NCBI RefSeq assembly: GCF_000213055.1
Contig: NZ_CM001165.1
Coordinates: forward strand, 2,963,945-3,027,944
Length of the DNA: 64,000 nt
From: Streptomyces sp. Tu6071
GTDB lineage: Bacteria > Actinomycetota > Actinomycetes > Streptomycetales > Streptomycetaceae
Direction: 5' to 3'
A model generated the notes under the pieces. It had not been told where the DNA came from, searched no databases, and saw only the letters and a list, made by a program, of their open reading frames with translations. The position numbers were made by a program, and so were the translations under genes. Shown in pieces: positions 26,087 to 34,982 of this stretch (positions within the stretch are counted from its first letter, which is position 1; every line of letters begins with the position of its first letter).

Positions 26087-26839
26087 TCACCCCTGCTCGT
26101 GCGCGCCCGCCTCCTCCTCGAGCCCGACGTAGAGGACATCGCGCGCTTCCTCCGCCGCCCGGCGCAGGGCGTCCGAGAGGAAGTCGAGGAAGCGGGCGGT
26201 GTTCTCCAGGCGGATCGCGGCGGGCGTCCCGGCGCCGAGGACGCGGACGCCCTCGCGCGCGGTCGCGACGATGAGGTCGTTGGAGCGGATGCTGGCGATG
26301 ATCGACTCGTACCAGACCCCGTTGTCGATCACGTACCGCTCGCGGCGGCCCTCGGTCAGGCGCCGGACGAGCCCTTGCGCCTCCATGAAGGCGACGGCCT
26401 TGGAGACGGAGGCCGGGCTGATCCCGAGGCGGTCGACGAGTTCGGCGGCGGTGAGGCCGCCGGAGTCGGTGAGCGCGAGGGCGGCCTGCACGCGGGCGGC
26501 CATCCGGGGCAGGCCGGAGGTGAGGAAGACCTCGGTGAGCGTCTCCTCGTAGGCGCGCACCGCCTCCGGGTCCCGCCCACCCGCCTCGCCGGGGGCAGGT
26601 CGCGCGTCGCGGGCGGCGGGCGGGGTGCGGCGCCGGGAGCGCTGCTCGGTGGCGCGCTGGGCGCGTTCGGCGCGGTACGCGGCGGGGCCGCCGTTGCGCA
26701 TGACCTCGCGCGTGACGGTCGAGGTCGGGCGGCCGATGAGCCGGGCGATCTCGGCGTAGGCGAGGTCGTCGCCGAGGCCCTGCGCGATCCGCTTGCGCTC
26801 CTGCTGCGTGAGCCTGCCTCCGGGCACCGCGACCACCAC
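26087..26839 (-). CDS. Regulator fusing an IS30-type HTH to a MarR-type winged helix
   Basis: A 250-residue DNA-binding protein. Residues about 8-70 are an HTH_38 domain as in IS30 transposases (LTQQERKRIAQGLGDDLAYA, then RPTSTVTREVMRNGGPAAYR). Residues about 95-190 are a MarR/GbsR-like winged helix (GLPRMAARVQAALALTDSGG, then LGISPASVSKAVAFMEAQGL). No transposase catalytic domain is present. Several adjacent GTG codons follow a GAGGGA box, so the start is uncertain by a few residues. It is divergent from the DUF4097-ABC operon and separated by an array of CGTTGCA-like sites, so it probably represses that exporter. Confidence 0.83.
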   Translation of the reverse strand: MVVAVPGGRLTQQERKRIAQGLGDDLAYAEIARLIGRPTSTVTREVMRNGGPAAYRAERAQRATEQRSRRRTPPAARDARPAPGEAGGRDPEAVRAYEETLTEVFLTSGLPRMAARVQAALALTDSGGLTAAELVDRLGISPASVSKAVAFMEAQGLVRRLTEGRRERYVIDNGVWYESIIASIRSNDLIVATAREGVRVLGAGTPAAIRLENTARFLDFLSDALRRAAEEARDVLYVGLEEEAGAHEQG

Positions 26840-26899
26840 TCCCTCGTCCGTACGTCACCTGTCTCCGTCGGCACGAGAATAGCGTTCACCGCAGTTCAT

Positions 26900-27030
26900 T
26901 GCAACGCAAGGACGCTGCGAGCGTTGCATTAAACGCCGTTCCGTTGCAACGAAAATCCGCTACTGGCCTGCCATTTCGCACCCACAGCGCGAAATGAGCG
27001 TTGCCGCTTCCACGAACGCAACGTAGCGTT
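26900..27030. promoter_or_regulatory. Array of CGTTGCA-like operator half-sites
   Basis: Between the divergent regulator and the exporter operon: TGCAACGC (26900-26907) and GCGTTGCA (26921-26928) form an inverted pair; CGTTGCAACG (26942-26951) is a perfect palindrome; AACGC-6-GCGTT (27015-27030) is a further dyad. The shared core marks a regulator binding region, most likely for the flanking HTH/MarR protein. Confidence 0.6.
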
Positions 27031-27071
27031 TCCATCATCGCGAACGACGAACGACGAGAACGGACAGTCCC

Positions 27072-27770
27072 ATGACGAAGCCCGCCCAGACCACCGCCAC
27101 CACCCTCGACGCCCCCACCACTCCCCCCGCCCTCACCCTCACCGTCGACATCCCCGCCGGCCGCCTCCACGTCATCGCCACCGACCGCGCCGACGCGGCG
27201 GTGGAGATCCGCCCGGCCGACGCCGACCGGAGCCGCGACGTGAAGGCGGCCGGGACGTTCGAGGTCACGCACGGCGAGGGCACCCTCCGGGTCGCGCCCG
27301 CCGCGCCCCGGCACCGCCTCCTCGGCGGCTCCGGCGCCGTCGCGATCACGGTCCACGTGCCGAGCGGCTCGCACCTGGAGGCGGAGGCGGCGAGCGCCGA
27401 GCTGCGCGGGGTCGGCAGGCTCGGGGACGTGACCGTCGAGGTGCAGAGCGGCGCCGTCAAGCTCGACGAGACGGCCGGGGCCCGTGTCACCGTGCGGGAC
27501 GGCGATCTCACGATCGGCCGGCTCGGCGGCCCCGCCGCGCTGCGCACCCACCGGGGCACGATCCGCGTCGCCGAGGCGGTGGGCGGCGAGGTCACCCTCC
27601 GGACGGACAGCGGCGACATCGAGGTCGGCGCGGCCCCGGGCGTCGCGGCGGCGCTGGACGCGGAGACCCCCGCGGGCCGCGTCCACAACGCCCTCGTCAA
27701 CGCGGCGCGGCCGACCCTCCACCTCCACGCCACGACGTCCCACGGCGACATCACGGCCACCAGCCTCTGA
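27072..27770 (+). CDS. DUF4097-family beta-helix adhesin-like protein
   Basis: A 232-residue protein dominated by short beta-strand repeats with Gly/Asp turns (HGEGTLRVAP, VQSGAVKLDETAG, RDGDLTIGRLGG, HRGTIRVAEAVGG, RTDSGDIEVGA), the pattern of DUF4097. No signal peptide is visible, so it is probably cytoplasmic. It is first in an operon with a DrrAB-type ABC exporter, a common pairing in Streptomyces. Its role is unknown. Confidence 0.83.
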   Translation: MTKPAQTTATTLDAPTTPPALTLTVDIPAGRLHVIATDRADAAVEIRPADADRSRDVKAAGTFEVTHGEGTLRVAPAAPRHRLLGGSGAVAITVHVPSGSHLEAEAASAELRGVGRLGDVTVEVQSGAVKLDETAGARVTVRDGDLTIGRLGGPAALRTHRGTIRVAEAVGGEVTLRTDSGDIEVGAAPGVAAALDAETPAGRVHNALVNAARPTLHLHATTSHGDITATSL

Positions 27771-27882
27771 CCACCCGCCCGCACCCCCGGCCCGGGGCCG
27801 CACCCCGGGCCGGGACCGCCACGCCCCACCCCGCCCACGCCCGCACCCCCCTCACGCCCGCACCCCGAAGGAGCCCACCCCG

Positions 27883-28968
27883 ATGACCCCGCACCACCCC
27901 TCCAGCCCCTCCAACACCCCTCCTCCGCAGGCGAGTCCCGCACCCGCGACCACCGGCCCCGCGGCCCCCGCCCCGGCGATCTCCGCGACCTCCCTCCGCA
28001 AGTCCTACGGCGAGAAGACCGTCCTCGCGGGCATCGACCTCGCCGTCCCCGAGGGCTCCGTCTTCGCCCTCCTCGGCCCGAACGGCGCGGGCAAGACGAC
28101 GACGGTGCAGATCCTCTCCACGCTCGTCACACCCGGCGACGGTTCCGGCGCGCTGGTGGTCGGCGGGCACGACGTGGCGCGGGAGCCGCAGGCGGTCCGC
28201 GCCGCGATCGGTGTCACGGGGCAGTTCTCGGCCGTGGACGGGCTGATCACGGGCGAGGAGAACATGCTCCTGATGGCGGACCTGCACCACCTCGGCAAGC
28301 GCGAACGCCGCACCGTGACCGCCGAGTTGCTGGAGCGGTTCGACCTGACGGCGGCGGCGCGCAAGCCCGCGTCCACGTACTCGGGCGGCATGAAGCGCCG
28401 CCTGGACCTCGCCATGACGCTCGTCGGCGGCCCGCGCATCCTCTTCCTCGACGAGCCCACGACCGGCCTCGACCCCCGCTCGCGCCACGCGATGTGGCAG
28501 CTCGTGCGCGACCTCGTCGCGGGCGGCACGACCGTCTTCCTCACGACGCAGTACCTCGACGAGGCCGACGAGCTGGCGGACCGGATCGCGGTGCTGCACG
28601 AGGGGCGGATCGCGGCGGAGGGCTCGGCGGACGAGCTGAAGCGGCTCGTCCCCGGCGGGCACGTACGGCTGCGCTTCACCGACCCGGCGGCGTACGGGAC
28701 GGCGGCCGGAGCGCTCCCCGGCGCGGTACGGGACGAGGCGGCGCTCACGCTGCGGGTCCCCGGAGACGGCAGTCAGCGCGCCCTGCGCACGCTCCTCGAC
28801 CGCCTGGACGCGACAGGCGTGGAAGCCGCCGAACTCACCGTGCACACACCCGACCTGGACGACGTCTTCTTCGCCCTGACCGACAGCACCACCGTCCCGG
28901 CCCCCTCGCCCTCCCCCGCCGAAGCCCCCACGACCACGCCCGCGCGCACGAAGGAGACCCCCCGATGA
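27883..28968 (+). CDS. ABC transporter ATP-binding protein, DrrA-type drug exporter
   Basis: A 361-residue ATPase. After a 30-residue Pro-rich leader come Walker A GPNGAGKTT, the Q-loop VTGQFSAVDGLITGEEN, the signature YSGGMKRRLDLAMTL, Walker B ILFLDEPTTGLD and the H-loop region TQYLDEADELADRI (Gln replacing the usual His, common in DrrA). A C-terminal regulatory extension runs to the end. GAAGGAG precedes the ATG. The stop overlaps the permease start (ATGA). Confidence 0.95.
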   Translation: MTPHHPSSPSNTPPPQASPAPATTGPAAPAPAISATSLRKSYGEKTVLAGIDLAVPEGSVFALLGPNGAGKTTTVQILSTLVTPGDGSGALVVGGHDVAREPQAVRAAIGVTGQFSAVDGLITGEENMLLMADLHHLGKRERRTVTAELLERFDLTAAARKPASTYSGGMKRRLDLAMTLVGGPRILFLDEPTTGLDPRSRHAMWQLVRDLVAGGTTVFLTTQYLDEADELADRIAVLHEGRIAAEGSADELKRLVPGGHVRLRFTDPAAYGTAAGALPGAVRDEAALTLRVPGDGSQRALRTLLDRLDATGVEAAELTVHTPDLDDVFFALTDSTTVPAPSPSPAEAPTTTPARTKETPR

Positions 28969-29777
28969 CCAGCCCCGCCCCCTCCACCACCCCGACCAGC
29001 GCCTTCGCCCTCCGTGACTCCCTCACCATGCTCCGCCGCAACCTCCTCCACGCCCGCCGCTACCCCTCCCTCACCCTCAACCTCCTCCTCACCCCGATCA
29101 TGCTGCTGCTCCTCTTCGTGTACGTGTTCGGCGACACGATGAGCGCGGGCATCGGCGGCGGCGCGGACCGCTCCGCGTACGTCACGTACCTGACCCCCGG
29201 CCTGCTGCTCATGACGATCGGGGCCACGGTCGTGGGAACGGCGGTCTCGGTGGCGATGGACATGAGCGAGGGAATCATCGCCCGCTTCCGCACGATGCCG
29301 ATCCACCGGGGCTCGGTGATCGTCGGGCACGTGATCAACGGCGTGCTCCAGTCGGTCGCGAGCGTCGTCCTGGTCGCGCTCGTCGCGCTGGCGATCGGTT
29401 TCCGCTCGACGGACGCGAGCGCGCTGGAGTGGCTCGCGGCGCTGGGGCTGCTCGTCCTCTTCGCGACGGCGCTCACGTGGATCGCGGTCGGCATGGGCCT
29501 GATCAGCCCGAACGCGGAGGCGGCGAGCAACACGGCGACCCCGCTGATCCTCCTGCCCCTCCTGTCGAGCGCGTTCGTCCCGCTCGACGGGATGCCGGGC
29601 TGGATCAGGCCGGTCGCCGAGTACCAGCCCTTCACCCCGGCGATCGAGACGCTGCGCGGCCTGCTCCTCGGCACGGGCATCGGCCACAACGGCTGGCTCG
29701 CGGTGGCCTGGTGCGTGGGCCTCACGGTGCTGGGCTACTTCTGGGCCACGGCGAAATTCCACCAGGACGCGAAGTGA
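28965..29777 (+). CDS. ABC-2 type permease, DrrB-like
   Basis: A 270-residue membrane protein with six hydrophobic segments. It has the conserved ABC-2 region between helices (MSEGIIARFRTMPIHRGSVI) and the C-terminal PLDGMPGWIRPVAEYQPFTP. It starts at ATG 28965 within the stop of the ATPase gene and has an AAGGAGA site. With the ATPase it forms a drug- or lipid-export complex, probably induced when the divergent HTH/MarR regulator is released. Confidence 0.93.
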   Translation: MTSPAPSTTPTSAFALRDSLTMLRRNLLHARRYPSLTLNLLLTPIMLLLLFVYVFGDTMSAGIGGGADRSAYVTYLTPGLLLMTIGATVVGTAVSVAMDMSEGIIARFRTMPIHRGSVIVGHVINGVLQSVASVVLVALVALAIGFRSTDASALEWLAALGLLVLFATALTWIAVGMGLISPNAEAASNTATPLILLPLLSSAFVPLDGMPGWIRPVAEYQPFTPAIETLRGLLLGTGIGHNGWLAVAWCVGLTVLGYFWATAKFHQDAK

Positions 29778-29861
29778 CGGAAGGCGCGCGGGTGGTGCGG
29801 GCGCGCGTGCGGGGCGACGCGGACGTACGGGCCCCGCGCCGCCCCGTCCCGTGCCCGGCCC

Positions 29862-30578
29862 TCAGTCGTGGCGCTCGGGGCTCACCTTCACCGAGTCCAG
29901 CGGCACCGACCAGTCCCGGTCCCCGGGCCCGGTCTCGACGCTCCAGTGCCCGCCGTTCTCCGGCTTGAGCTTGACGGAGACGACGGTGCCCTTCGCCGCC
30001 GCCGCCTTCGCGGCGGCGGCGGCGTCCGTCGCCCCGCCCGTCAGCAGCCGCTTCCCGCGCGCCAGGTCGTCGCTCTCACCGCGCTCCTGGTGCGAGGAGA
30101 GGATCGCGCCACCGGCCGGGTTCACGTCGACGGCCTGGAGCGTGCCGTCCTTCGCGAGGATCTCGAACTCCCAGATCAGCCGGTCCTGCGCGTTGTCGTC
30201 GATCTCGGCGGACAGGACCTTGCCGGGCGTGTGGGCGAGCGCCTTGCCGATGGCCTCGGGAGCGGGCAGCATCGCGGCGGCCTTCGCCTCGGCCCGGTGC
30301 TCGTCCGCGTCGGACCCGGTGCCCTTCTTGGGCGGCAGGGTGCCCGAAGCGCCGGAGGACGGGCTCGCACTCGTACTCGCGCCGGAGGACGAGCCGCTCC
30401 CGGTGGACGGCGAGGCGCTCCCGGCGGACGGCGAGGCGCTCCCGGCGGAGGCGGTCGGCGAGGAGTCGCCGGACGAGGACCCGCCCCCGGACGAGGAGCC
30501 CCCGTCGTCGCACCCGACGGCGGCCCCGCCCGCGAGTACGACACCGACCACAGCGGCGAGAACGGACGTACGCCTCAT
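29862..30578 (-). CDS. PepSY-like secreted lipoprotein
   Basis: A 238-residue lipoprotein. The N-terminus has two Arg, a hydrophobic core and a lipobox ending GGAAVGC. A Ser/Gly/Pro-rich linker with repeats (GSASPSAGSASPS) follows to about residue 85. Then come two PepSY-like units (EAIGKALAHTPGKVLSAEID, DRLIWEFEILAKDG, VDVNPAGGAIL). GTG 30581 or ATG 30578 could start it; GGAGG lies six bases before the GTG and nine before the ATG. Usual role proposed for PepSY is protease inhibition in the envelope. Confidence 0.83.
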   Translation of the reverse strand: MRRTSVLAAVVGVVLAGGAAVGCDDGGSSSGGGSSSGDSSPTASAGSASPSAGSASPSTGSGSSSGASTSASPSSGASGTLPPKKGTGSDADEHRAEAKAAAMLPAPEAIGKALAHTPGKVLSAEIDDNAQDRLIWEFEILAKDGTLQAVDVNPAGGAILSSHQERGESDDLARGKRLLTGGATDAAAAAKAAAAKGTVVSVKLKPENGGHWSVETGPGDRDWSVPLDSVKVSPERHD

Positions 30579-30709
30579 CACGCGGAACCTCCGGAGGAAA
30601 GAAGACAAGTCCCGCATCACGCGCGACACGGACAGAACCCATCTTCCCCACCCGCCCTGAAGCAGACCTGAAACGACCTGAAGAGATCTTCAGCTCCGCG
30701 CCCCGGCCC

Positions 30710-31765
30710 TCACTCCTCCCCCGCCGCGCGCTCCCCCGCCGGGCGGCGGCGCCGCGCCACGTCCGCGAGAGACGGCGGAGTCCACGCCCCGTCCGGCGGG
30801 TAGACGTCGGTGCCGGGCGGGACGATCGCGTCGAGACGGTCGAGCAGCGCGTCGTCCAGCACGAGGTCCGCGCCCTTGAGCGTGGCCCGCAACTGGGCCT
30901 CGGTGCGCGGCCCGATGATCACCGAGGTGACGGCGGGGTGAGCCAGCGGGAAGGCCGTGGCCAGTTCGGGGAGCGTGCGTCCCGCCTCCTCGGCCACCTC
31001 CACGAGCGCTTCCACCGCGTCCAGCTTGGCGGCGGTGAGCGCGGCGGCCGGGTCGAACCGGCCGGGACTGATCGTGGGGCGGCCCGTGGCGAGATCCATC
31101 GGGCGGCCCTTGCGGTAGCGCCCGGTGAGAAAGCCGGAGGCGAGAGGCGCCCAGGTCAGCACGCCCATGCCCAGGCGCCGGGCGGTCGGCAGCACATCGC
31201 GCTCGATCCCCCGCGCGAGGAGCGAGTACGGGGGCTGCTCGGTACGGAAGCGGTGCAGGCCGCGCCGTTCGGCCACGTGGTGCGCCTCGACGAGGTCCTG
31301 CGCGGGGAAGGTGGAACAGCCGAAGGCGCGGATCTTCCCGGCCCGGACGAGATCGGTGAGGGCGCCCAGCGTCTCCTCGATGTCCGTCGTGTGGTCCGGA
31401 CGGTGCACCTGGTAGAGGTCGATCCAGTCCGTGCCGAGCCGGCGCAGGCTCTCCTCCACCTCCCTGACGATCCAGCGGCGGCTGTTGCCGCCGCTGTTGG
31501 GGTCGTCCCCCATCGGGAAGTGCACCTTCGTCGCGAGGACGACGTCGTCGCGCCGCCCCTTGAGGGCCTTGCCGACGATGGTCTCCGACTCACCGGCGGA
31601 GTACATGTCGGCGGTGTCCACGAAGTTCACCCCGGCGTCCAGCGCCGCGTGGGTGATGCGGACGCAGTCGTCGTGGTCGGGATTGCCGATCCCGCCGAAC
31701 ATCATGGTGCCGAGGCAGTACGCGCTCACCCGTATGCCCGTCCCGCCCAGAACCCGGTACCGCAT
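30710..31765 (-). CDS. Aldo-keto reductase
   Basis: A 351-residue TIM-barrel NADPH-dependent oxidoreductase. The catalytic tetrad is visible: Asp in NFVDTADMYSAGESE, the Tyr of the same stretch, Lys in VLATKVHFP and His in DLYQVHRPDHT. The cofactor-binding SVIIGPRTEAQLRATL is near the C-terminus. Length is typical of the AKR YajO/Tas subgroup. It is divergent from the ECF sigma gene, which might control it. Substrate unknown. Confidence 0.92.
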   Translation of the reverse strand: MRYRVLGGTGIRVSAYCLGTMMFGGIGNPDHDDCVRITHAALDAGVNFVDTADMYSAGESETIVGKALKGRRDDVVLATKVHFPMGDDPNSGGNSRRWIVREVEESLRRLGTDWIDLYQVHRPDHTTDIEETLGALTDLVRAGKIRAFGCSTFPAQDLVEAHHVAERRGLHRFRTEQPPYSLLARGIERDVLPTARRLGMGVLTWAPLASGFLTGRYRKGRPMDLATGRPTISPGRFDPAAALTAAKLDAVEALVEVAEEAGRTLPELATAFPLAHPAVTSVIIGPRTEAQLRATLKGADLVLDDALLDRLDAIVPPGTDVYPPDGAWTPPSLADVARRRRPAGERAAGEE

Positions 31766-31860
31766 GATTCCGCTCCCCCTTCTCCGACAACGAGGCCGCC
31801 GATCCTAGGAGTTGAAGTGGACTTCAGCACAAGTCCCGGCACCGGCGATCCCGGCCCGGA

Positions 31861-31876
31861 TGTGACGCAGGTCACA
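31861..31876. promoter_or_regulatory. TGTGAC-N4-GTCACA palindrome between akr and ECF sigma gene
   Basis: TGTGACGCAGGTCACA is a perfect 6-bp dyad. It fits both the Crp/Fnr consensus TGTGA-N6-TCACA and the GTG-N6-GNCAC motif described for Streptomyces Crp. It is directly followed by GGAAC (31877-31881), a typical ECF -35 box. It lies 48 bases before the sigma start chosen here. Confidence 0.5.
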
Positions 31877-31923
31877 GGAACCCGGTGCCGTGTGCCGGAC
31901 AGTTCCCAGGAGTGACCACCGAC

Positions 31924-32550
31924 GTGAGAACCCGCATCCGGGACGGCGATCCCGACGCTTTCGCCGAGTTGTACGAGACCTACGCGCGCTCCGTGTACAA
32001 CCACGCCTTCCGCCTGACGGCCGACTGGTCGCTGGCCGAGGACGTGATGGCCGAGACCTTCGCCCTGGCCTGGCGGCTGCGCGCGAAGGTCACGCCCGAG
32101 GGGGGCTCGCTGCGGCCCTGGCTGCTCGGCATCGCGACGAACGCGGCCCGCAACCACCGCCGCACCAACCGCCGTTACCGCGCCGCCGCCACCGCCGCCG
32201 CGGCGGCGGGACCGGCCGCCCTCACCGTCCCCGACCACGCCGAGAACATCGCCGGACAGGTCGACGACCGGCGCCGCATCGCGGCCATGCTCACCGCGCT
32301 CGGCACGCTCAGGCGCGCGGAGCGCGAGGTCCTCGTCCTGTGCCTGTGGGAGAACCTGAGCTACGCGGAGGCAGCCGCGGCCCTCGGCATCCCGCTCGGC
32401 ACCGTCCGCTCCCGGCTCGCGCGCGCCCGCAAGCGCCTCGCCGCCCTCACCGACGCCGAACTCACCTCCCGTACGAGGGAACTCGCACCGCCCGCCCGAC
32501 AGACAAGAGGCGACCACATGCCCCGGCTCGCACGGAGAGGTACCCGATGA
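31924..32550 (+). CDS. ECF-family RNA polymerase sigma factor
   Basis: A 208-residue ECF sigma factor. Region 2 is DPDAFAELYETYARSVYNHAFRL and SLAEDVMAETFALAWR; region 4 is LRRAEREVLVLCLWENLSYA with AALGIPLGTVRSRLARARKRL. Two GTG starts compete: 31912 abuts AGGAG with no spacing, while 31924 has AGGAG eleven bases upstream, so I choose 31924. The stop overlaps the next ATG (ATGA). A GGAAC-type -35 upstream suggests autoregulation. Confidence 0.9.
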   Translation: MRTRIRDGDPDAFAELYETYARSVYNHAFRLTADWSLAEDVMAETFALAWRLRAKVTPEGGSLRPWLLGIATNAARNHRRTNRRYRAAATAAAAAGPAALTVPDHAENIAGQVDDRRRIAAMLTALGTLRRAEREVLVLCLWENLSYAEAAAALGIPLGTVRSRLARARKRLAALTDAELTSRTRELAPPARQTRGDHMPRLARRGTR

Positions 32551-33620
32551 ACGCCACACCAGAGCGGCGGCCCACCGAATGGCCGCACGCGGACGCCCTG
32601 TTGCCGCCGGTCGTCAGGGAACTCCCGCCGGGCCGACACGAGTTCCACAAGGAGCGCCTCATGGCCCAGATCCACGCCGACACGCAACAGTCCACCCGGT
32701 CCGCGCAGCAGGCCCCTGGGCCCGAGCGCCCGCGCGCCTCCTGGTGGCGCCGCCCCGTACTCGTACTGCCCCTGGCCGCCGCCGCGCTGGCCGGAGCGCT
32801 CGTCACCGGCAGCACGCTCATGGGCGACGACGAGACCCCGGGCCTCGCCACCGGCCCCCTGCTGACCACGCGAGTGGCCGCCGCCACCACGCACGGCACC
32901 GGCACCATCCTCCAGCGCGCCTCGGCCGCCGCCGAGCAGGCCCCCGCCCCGGCCCCTCGGCCCGGCCAGTACATCTACATCGAATCGGTCACCGCGAACA
33001 CGTACGTCCGCACCCGCGACGACAAGAGCGAGGTCGTCAGCGACAAACTGCACCGGCGGCAGGTCTGGGAGTCCCCGGACGGCCACAAGGGCTGGCTCAT
33101 CGAGCCGGGCAACCCGAAGGACGGCATCACGCTCGACACCGACGTCGACCGGGACGCGGCCTACGACGCGCTCGTCACCCTGCCGAAGGACCCGGACGCC
33201 CTGCTGCGCCGGATCTACAAGATGAGCGAGGGCCAGGACAACGGCCCCGACCAGGCCGCCTTCTCGATGATCGGCGACCTCATCAGCGAGTCGTACCCGC
33301 CCGCCGGGCTCGAAGCGGCCCTCTACCAGGCCGCCGCGAAGATCCCCGGCGTCGTCACCGTGGACGACGCGGTGGACGCGGCGGGCCGCCACGGGATCGC
33401 CGTCGCCCGCCTCGACGAGGTGACGGGCGCCCGCGACGAATGGATCTTCGACCGGAAGACCCTCACGTTCCTCGGCGAGCGCAGCGTCCAGGTCAAGGAA
33501 CCCAAGCACGCGAACGCGGAGGACCGCCTGATCAAGCCGGGAACGATCCGCTTCACGAGCGCGGTCACCAAGCGGACGCTCGTGGAGGGCATGAAGGAAG
33601 CTCCGTCACAGCGGAGCTGA
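32547..33620 (+). CDS. CU044_5270-family membrane protein, coupled to ECF sigma
   Basis: A 357-residue protein with one transmembrane segment (about 74-92, VLVLPLAAAALAGALVTGST). A short cytoplasmic N-terminal domain (ELPPGRHEFHKERLMAQI) precedes it. The large exported domain begins with PGQYIYIESVTANTYVR, the hallmark of CU044_5270-type proteins that accompany ECF sigma factors in actinomycetes. GGAGAGG precedes the ATG, which overlaps the sigma stop. Likely an envelope-sensing partner or anti-sigma factor. Confidence 0.85.
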   Translation: MNATPERRPTEWPHADALLPPVVRELPPGRHEFHKERLMAQIHADTQQSTRSAQQAPGPERPRASWWRRPVLVLPLAAAALAGALVTGSTLMGDDETPGLATGPLLTTRVAAATTHGTGTILQRASAAAEQAPAPAPRPGQYIYIESVTANTYVRTRDDKSEVVSDKLHRRQVWESPDGHKGWLIEPGNPKDGITLDTDVDRDAAYDALVTLPKDPDALLRRIYKMSEGQDNGPDQAAFSMIGDLISESYPPAGLEAALYQAAAKIPGVVTVDDAVDAAGRHGIAVARLDEVTGARDEWIFDRKTLTFLGERSVQVKEPKHANAEDRLIKPGTIRFTSAVTKRTLVEGMKEAPSQRS

Positions 33621-33787
33621 CGGCGCGCGGCCGGGGGCGGGGACGGGGACCGCACGGGGGCGGGGCGTCCGTCTCCGCCTCCGCCGGGCCGACGCGCCCC
33701 GGCCGCGGGTCCCACTCGGGGCCGGACACAGCTAAGCGGCCACCGACACCGGGGATCCCGGCGTCGGGACCGCTCACGCGGGACCGG

Positions 33788-33991
33788 TCACGTGCGCGTC
33801 GCCAGGAGGAAACGCGTCCAGGCGGCCGGCGCGAATCCAAGCGCGGAACCGTCGGCTTTCTTCGAGTCGCGCACGTGCAGCACGCGGGGCTCGACGGCGA
33901 CCTCGACGCAGTCATTGTTGTTGGCGCCGCTGTAGCTGCTCTTGAACCACACCAGTCCGGCGCGGTCCCCGGGCGAAGGCTTCGCGGTCAT
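33788..33991 (-). CDS. DUF397 protein
   Basis: A 67-residue DUF397 protein, with the family core WFKSSYSGANNNDCVEVAV and VRDSKKADGSALGFAPAAW. Such proteins are usually partners of XRE/DUF5753 regulators in Streptomyces (WhiJ-, abaA-like loci). The ATG overlaps the stop of the upstream XRE gene by four bases and has AGGAGA, so the pair is co-translated. Confidence 0.93.
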   Translation of the reverse strand: MTAKPSPGDRAGLVWFKSSYSGANNNDCVEVAVEPRVLHVRDSKKADGSALGFAPAAWTRFLLATRT

Positions 33992-34857
33992 GTGTCTCCT
34001 AGCAGCTTTTCGATGAATTCCCTCGTCCTGGCGGGCCCGAGGGCCTGCGAGCGCAGGATGCCATACCGGACGCCCAGGACGTGGACCTCTTGCGGGTCCG
34101 AGATGATGCGGCTCGTCAACTGCGCTTCGGAGTAGCCGATCGTCTTGCCGTCCTCCAGTCGCAGCACCTGCAACTCGCCGCCCAGACCGGCATGTTCCTC
34201 CGTTTCGGTCGGCATGACCTGGAGCTCCACGTTGGGCCGCTCGCTCACGGTGAGCAGGTGCTCCAACTGGCCGCGCAGAACTTCCCGTCCACCGATCGGC
34301 CGCCGCAGGGTGACCTCCTCCAGCACGAAGGACAGAGTGACCATCGGACGCCGGTCGAAGACCGCCTGCCGAGCCAGCCGCGCCTCCACCAGCCGCTCGA
34401 ACCGCTCGCGCAGCAGTGCCGGTCGGGCCTGGGCGAACATCGCCGTGGCGTACTCCTTCGACTGGAGGAGACCGGGGATATTGACCGCCCCGTAGATCAG
34501 TATCTCCAGCGACTCCCGCTCCAGCTTCGTCAGATGCCTCAGCTTCTTCGGATACCTGGCCTCGGCGACGTCCCGCTTGAACTCGGCGAGTTTGCCGCCC
34601 GCGTTCAGGATCTCGTCGGCCTTGTCGAGGAAATCGGGCTTCGGGATGCGCTTGCCGGCCTCGACCTTGTAGACCTGCGCCTCGCTGTATCCGATGGCGG
34701 CACCGAAAGCGGGTTGCGAGAACCCGGCGCTCTGGCGCCAGAGTTTGATCTGGCGGCCCACGGCCTCAAGAACGGCGGCCGAGTCCTCCTCGTCCTCGAC
34801 CTCCTCGTCGGAATCCCAGTTCTGGTTCCCCGAGCCGTCGGACTCTCCACGTGCCAC
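33988..34857 (-). CDS. XRE-family regulator with DUF5753 domain
   Basis: A 289-residue regulator. After an acidic N-terminal 25 residues (VEDEEDSAAV) comes an XRE helix-turn-helix (about 30-85, QIKLWRQSAGFSQPAFGAAI, KVEAGKRIPKPDFL). The DUF5753 domain (about 115-285) includes INIPGLLQSKEYA-like VNIPGLLQSKEYATAMF and QVMPTETEEHAGLGGELQVL. The GTG start at 34855-34857 has GAGAGGAG. With the DUF397 protein and the divergent HATPase it forms the trio typical of Streptomyces developmental regulation. Confidence 0.93.
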   Translation of the reverse strand: MARGESDGSGNQNWDSDEEVEDEEDSAAVLEAVGRQIKLWRQSAGFSQPAFGAAIGYSEAQVYKVEAGKRIPKPDFLDKADEILNAGGKLAEFKRDVAEARYPKKLRHLTKLERESLEILIYGAVNIPGLLQSKEYATAMFAQARPALLRERFERLVEARLARQAVFDRRPMVTLSFVLEEVTLRRPIGGREVLRGQLEHLLTVSERPNVELQVMPTETEEHAGLGGELQVLRLEDGKTIGYSEAQLTSRIISDPQEVHVLGVRYGILRSQALGPARTREFIEKLLGDT

Positions 34858-34982
34858 GGCGCTCCTCTCTCCCGCACAGGGCCGTACAGGGCCGTACAAG
34901 CCCCGGGCCTCTCCCGCACAGTCACCGCCCGTACGGGCGTGATCACTGGAAAGCCTAAGCCGAGCGGGCCACGCTGAGTGAC

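Noticed and set aside
26640..26839. IS30 insertion-sequence fragment
   Set aside because: Only the HTH_38 domain matches. It is fused in frame to a winged helix, with no terminal repeats or catalytic domain, so it is a regulator, not a mobile element.
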